This document shows, piece after piece, positions 6,653 through 9,160 of a stretch of 9,160 nt of DNA. Made by a program: the position numbers and the translations under genes. The DNA comes from Acidimicrobiaceae bacterium. Lineage in GTDB: Bacteria; Actinomycetota; Acidimicrobiia; Acidimicrobiales; RAAP-2. How positions within the stretch are numbered: the first letter of the stretch is position 1; every line of letters starts with the position of its first letter. Under the pieces are notes generated by a model. The model was not told the DNA's origin, made no database searches, and worked only from the letters and a program-made list of their open reading frames with translations. Location of the stretch: the NCBI GenBank assembly GCA_003164275.1, contig PLSY01000285.1, positions 1 through 9,160 on the forward strand, in the 5' to 3' direction.

Positions 6653-8266
6653 TCAGCCGTGGGTCAGCCGCCACCACCATGAGGGCTCAGGCACGGTGCG
6701 CACCAGCTTGAGCGGGACAGTGGTCGTCTGTGAGCCGAGGGCATAGTGGGCCGTCCCGACCACCGTGCCCTTCGATCCCCCCGCCCGGACGGTCGAAAGC
6801 TTCGTCGTCGCCGTCACCTGCTGGCCCGGCCATGCGACCAGCCACGCATTTCCGGACGTCACCACGCCGACCTGGTGGGTCGAGCCCCCCCAGTTGGCAT
6901 TGACCGTGCCCGCTGTCTGACCGGCCGAGGCCACCGGGGCCTTCACCACCCCAGCCGCCGTCGCGCTCAACAGCGCCTCGACCACCGGCCGGGTGAACTT
7001 GAACGGGTCGGGCACATTCAGTTCGTCGATCGGGATGGTCGTCGTCGTGGTGGTCGGTGCCGACGAGGAGGCTGCCCCCGCCGCTGGTGCGGTGGTCGTG
7101 GTGGTGGTAGTGGTCGGCACCGTCGGAGGCGGGGTGGGCTGGCTGAGCACGGCGACGAGCACCAGTACCGTTCGGCCGTCGATCACCCGGTTGGTGGCGA
7201 GGACCATGCACCCCTTGGCCGCCGAGGTATACCCCGACTTCACGCCGATCACCCCGTTGGAACCGATCTCGGTAACGACATTCGCACGGACGCCCACCAG
7301 CGGGAGCGTCACGGACTTCATCCCAACCACCTCGGCGAATGTCGGGATGGCCATGGCGGCGGCGGCGATGCGGAGGCAGTCTGCCGCAGTCGACACCGAG
7401 CTGGGGTCGAAGCCAGAGGCGTCCACATAATGGCTCGAAGTGGCGCCGAGCGAGGCGGCCATGGCGTTCATCTTGGCCACGAAGGCGGCAGTGCTACCGG
7501 CGTCCCACACGGCCAGGGCATAGGCAATGTCGTTTGCTGATTGGGTAAGGAGTGCCTCGAGCATCTGGCGCTCGGTCATCACCTCCCCGGTGCGAATGGC
7601 AACCGTCGACTGGTCGTTGTGCACCTCGATGTCGTACTGAGCCATGTCGTCGGCCGTAATGGTGATGGCCGGGCCATCAGCGCCGGCGGCAACGGGGTGG
7701 TCGTGGAGGATGACCAGAGCATTGGTCATCTTGGTCAGGGAGGCGATGGGCACCGAGGATTCCGAGCCCGACTGAGCCGAGAAGCCCAACGCCGGGATGG
7801 AGACCGCCCCTTGGCCCTGGCTCGGCCAGGGCAGCGACGGGGAGCTACCCTCCACCGAGACGGTGGCGGAGAGTCCTGCGGTCAGAGAGGGTTGGGGCAA
7901 CCGCTTGTTCACCCGCTGAGCCCCGACGAAGCCGGCGGCGGCCAGGATGAGCACGACGGCGATGGACACGATCCACATGATCCGGCGCCTGGTTCGACGA
8001 TGGGCCGTGCGCTCAGTGCGGGGCACCGGGTCCGAGCTGATGCCGTTTCCTCTTTCCTCGGGCGCCGACTCGGCACCGAAGACGGCGCTGGCGAGGGACT
8101 CGCCGACCCCAGTGGTCGGCGTCGCGACCGTACCGTCTGTCGACGTGGTTTCAGCCGCGGGGGCATGATCGAAGGGGCCGCCTACCGACGCGGCAAGGAC
8201 CATTGCCGCCGTCCCGTCTCCTTCGGAGGCGAGCGGGGCGCCACGGTCGTCGACCGAGAGCGCCAC
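6653..8266 (-). CDS. Membrane-anchored D-alanyl-D-alanine carboxypeptidase (peptidase S11 type), start uncertain
   Basis: 537 residues from GTG 8266. These enzymes remove the terminal D-Ala from peptidoglycan pentapeptides outside the membrane, limiting cross-linking. Order of parts: a cytoplasmic low-complexity acidic/Ser-Thr stretch (1-85); basic HRRTRRR (89-95); one membrane helix (96-116) acting as an uncleaved anchor; the penicillin-binding-type catalytic domain (about 125-375) with SLTK (Ser176 nucleophile, Lys179), SAN (243-245) and KSG (343-345) in place of the usual KTG; a linker with Thr385-392 and Thr405-410; and a C-terminal domain (about 415-537) that I cannot assign. Lineage-typical PBP5 proteins have a cleaved signal peptide and C-terminal amphipathic anchor, so this layout differs. 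The gene follows ftsK by 89 bp, and the frame stays open through that gap. GTG 8266 lacks a Shine-Dalgarno site; see findings. Confidence 0.88.
   Translation of the reverse strand: MALSVDDRGAPLASEGDGTAAMVLAASVGGPFDHAPAAETTSTDGTVATPTTGVGESLASAVFGAESAPEERGNGISSDPVPRTERTAHRRTRRRIMWIVSIAVVLILAAAGFVGAQRVNKRLPQPSLTAGLSATVSVEGSSPSLPWPSQGQGAVSIPALGFSAQSGSESSVPIASLTKMTNALVILHDHPVAAGADGPAITITADDMAQYDIEVHNDQSTVAIRTGEVMTERQMLEALLTQSANDIAYALAVWDAGSTAAFVAKMNAMAASLGATSSHYVDASGFDPSSVSTAADCLRIAAAAMAIPTFAEVVGMKSVTLPLVGVRANVVTEIGSNGVIGVKSGYTSAAKGCMVLATNRVIDGRTVLVLVAVLSQPTPPPTVPTTTTTTTTAPAAGAASSSAPTTTTTTIPIDELNVPDPFKFTRPVVEALLSATAAGVVKAPVASAGQTAGTVNANWGGSTHQVGVVTSGNAWLVAWPGQQVTATTKLSTVRAGGSKGTVVGTAHYALGSQTTTVPLKLVRTVPEPSWWWRLTHG
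7037..7114 (-). repeat. Thr-codon (ACN) runs in the carboxypeptidase linker
   Basis: Two blocks of consecutive Thr codons, eight at 7091-7114 and six at 7037-7054, flank an Ala/Ser-rich stretch. The codons are mixed (ACC, ACG, ACT), so this is selection for a Thr-rich, probably flexible and possibly glycosylated extracellular linker rather than a simple DNA repeat. Slippage could still change its length between strains. Confidence 0.7.
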
Positions 8267-8355
8267 CTGCTCGACGTCATGAGGTCCATCGGAGGGTGGG
8301 ATCTCTCGTACCTCCGACGGGACGTCGGCGTCAGGCTCGCTCGGACTTCCGTTGT
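8267..8355 (-). other. 89-bp gap between ftsK and the carboxypeptidase gene
   Basis: The carboxypeptidase frame is free of stops across this whole gap. It holds a perfect hairpin (8314-8328) and a strong GGAGG (8311-8315) that is followed, eight bases on, by an in-frame ATC rather than an accepted start codon. There is no in-frame ATG, GTG or TTG between the ftsK stop and GTG 8266. No TANNNT box with leaderless spacing precedes GTG 8266. Confidence 0.5.
8314..8328 (-). terminator. Hairpin after ftsK: possible terminator or attenuator
   Basis: CCGACG and CGTCGG form a perfect 6-bp stem around a 3-base loop (UCC in the transcript), 28 bases past the ftsK stop. No U tract follows, so an ordinary intrinsic terminator is not supported. 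It could be a U-less actinobacterial terminator, an mRNA processing or stability element, or simply coding sequence if the downstream gene starts further upstream than GTG 8266. Confidence 0.25.
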
Positions 8356-9160
8356 TCAGGGGGCGTCCAGTTCTTCGGGCGTCATCAGCACGGCCCGGGC
8401 CTTCGAACCCTCGGATGGTCCGACGATCCCCCTTCGCTCCATCAGGTCCATCAATCGGCCGGCGCGGGCGAAGCCAACCCTCAGTTTGCGCTGGAGCATG
8501 GACGTCGACCCAAGCTGGGAGCGCACGACGAGCTCCATGGCCTGATCGAGGAGCTCGTCGTCACCGTCCTCACCGCCTCCCGACGTCGGACCCTCCTTGC
8601 CGACTACTTCTTCGATGCCGGCCACGATCTCCATCGGTCGCTGACGCTTCCAGTGGGCCGCCACGGCCCGGACCTCTTCCTCGCTCACCCACGGACCTTG
8701 GAGGCGCTGGGGGTTGGACGACGAGGCCGTCAGCAACAACATGTCACCCATGCCGATGAGGCGCTCGGCCCCGGGCTGGTCGAGGATGACCCGACTATCG
8801 GCCAACGAGGAGACCGAGAACGCCATCCGAGAGGGGATGTTGGCCTTGATCACACCGGTGATGACGTCCACTGAGGGTCGCTGTGTCGCCAGCACCAGGT
8901 GGATTCCGACAGCCCTCGCCATCTGGGCGATCCGGCAGACCGACTCCTCTACGTCCCGGGCCGCCACCATCATCAAGTCGTTCAGCTCGTCGACGACGAT
9001 GACGATGAACGGCAGCCGCTGGTACCGGGGGACGACGTCCTGATCGTCCTCTCCCTTTTCGTCGTCGAGTCCGGTCCCGCGCATCCGAAGCTGGTAGTCC
9101 TGTTCGTACTCGCCGAGCAGCCCGTCGTCGAAGCCCTGGTTGTAGCCGGTGATGTCGCGC
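8356..9160 (-). CDS. ftsK: DNA translocase FtsK, C-terminal part (5' end cut off)
   Basis: 267 complete residues up to a TGA at 8356; the frame is open at the right edge and the ATG at 9084 is internal. FtsK is a septum-bound hexameric ATPase that pumps DNA to finish chromosome segregation at division. The piece holds the end of the motor domain: Walker [13 protein letters not shown] (Asp/Glu around 8986-8991), [16 protein letters not shown], the FtsK/SpoIIIE segments [11 protein letters not shown] and [21 protein letters not shown] Gly/Glu/Asp linker (about 8560-8635) leads to the gamma winged-helix domain (about 8365-8560; [20 protein letters not shown]), which reads the orientation sequences on DNA. 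An acidic stretch ([11 protein letters not shown]) precedes the Walker B strand. The Walker A motif and membrane domain lie beyond the edge. SpoIIIE-type naming is possible, but the role is the same. Confidence 0.96.
   Translation of the reverse strand, partial: RDITGYNQGFDDGLLGEYEQDYQLRMRGTGLDDEKGEDDQDVVPRYQRLPFIVIVVDELNDLMMVAARDVEESVCRIAQMARAVGIHLVLATQRPSVDVITGVIKANIPSRMAFSVSSLADSRVILDQPGAERLIGMGDMLLLTASSSNPQRLQGPWVSEEEVRAVAAHWKRQRPMEIVAGIEEVVGKEGPTSGGGEDGDDELLDQAMELVVRSQLGSTSMLQRKLRVGFARAGRLMDLMERRGIVGPSEGSKARAVLMTPEELDAP

Noticed and set aside
7037..7114. Tandem repeat or CRISPR-like array in the ACN/GGT-rich stretch
   Set aside because: There are no repeats with regular spacers. It is an in-frame Thr-rich protein linker with mixed codons.
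1..9160. A mobile island, defence cassette or biosynthetic cluster
   Set aside because: No integrase, transposase, nuclease, toxin or direct-repeat boundary was seen, and every gene is a conserved housekeeping family with uniform base composition by eye.

Overview
This is a GC-rich piece of bacterial chromosome carrying nine genes, all read from the minus strand and tightly packed. Gene content and order (ftsK, then miaB-miaA-dapF-hflX), frequent GTG starts and high GC point to an actinobacterium. The Thr-rich linker in the secreted D-Ala-D-Ala carboxypeptidase, together with this order, makes me lean towards an Acidimicrobiia-like lineage; that placement is inference. No insertion sequence, phage gene, tRNA, rRNA or CRISPR array is visible, and no gap longer than 89 bases exists.

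Layout in the direction of transcription (right to left): the 3' end of ftsK (8356-9160, cut by the right edge); a membrane-anchored serine D-Ala-D-Ala carboxypeptidase (6653-8266, start uncertain); thrB homoserine kinase (5690-6577); queF preQ0 reductase (5324-5677); miaB (3814-5274); miaA (2778-3800); dapF (1945-2781); hflX (665-1948); and the N-terminal half of a class I/II aminotransferase, probably dapC (1-624, cut by the left edge). miaA/dapF and dapF/hflX each overlap by ATGA, so these three are almost certainly one translationally coupled unit. thrB-queF (12 bp apart) and the miaB-to-dapC run look like transcription units, with possible internal promoters before thrB and miaB.

Two themes run through the cluster. 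The first is the cell wall and division: FtsK clears DNA from the septum, the carboxypeptidase trims peptidoglycan stem peptides, and DapF plus the DapC-like enzyme make meso-diaminopimelate for those peptides. ThrB draws on the same aspartate-family pathway. The second is translation: MiaA and MiaB modify A37 of tRNAs reading UNN codons, QueF supplies the precursor of queuosine at G34, and HflX splits stalled ribosomes.

I found no evidence of a new biological system; the genes are recognisable housekeeping families. The points worth a second look are small: the unresolved start of the carboxypeptidase gene and a perfect hairpin in front of it, matching leaderless-type promoter signals in front of thrB and miaB, and the unusual architecture of the carboxypeptidase.
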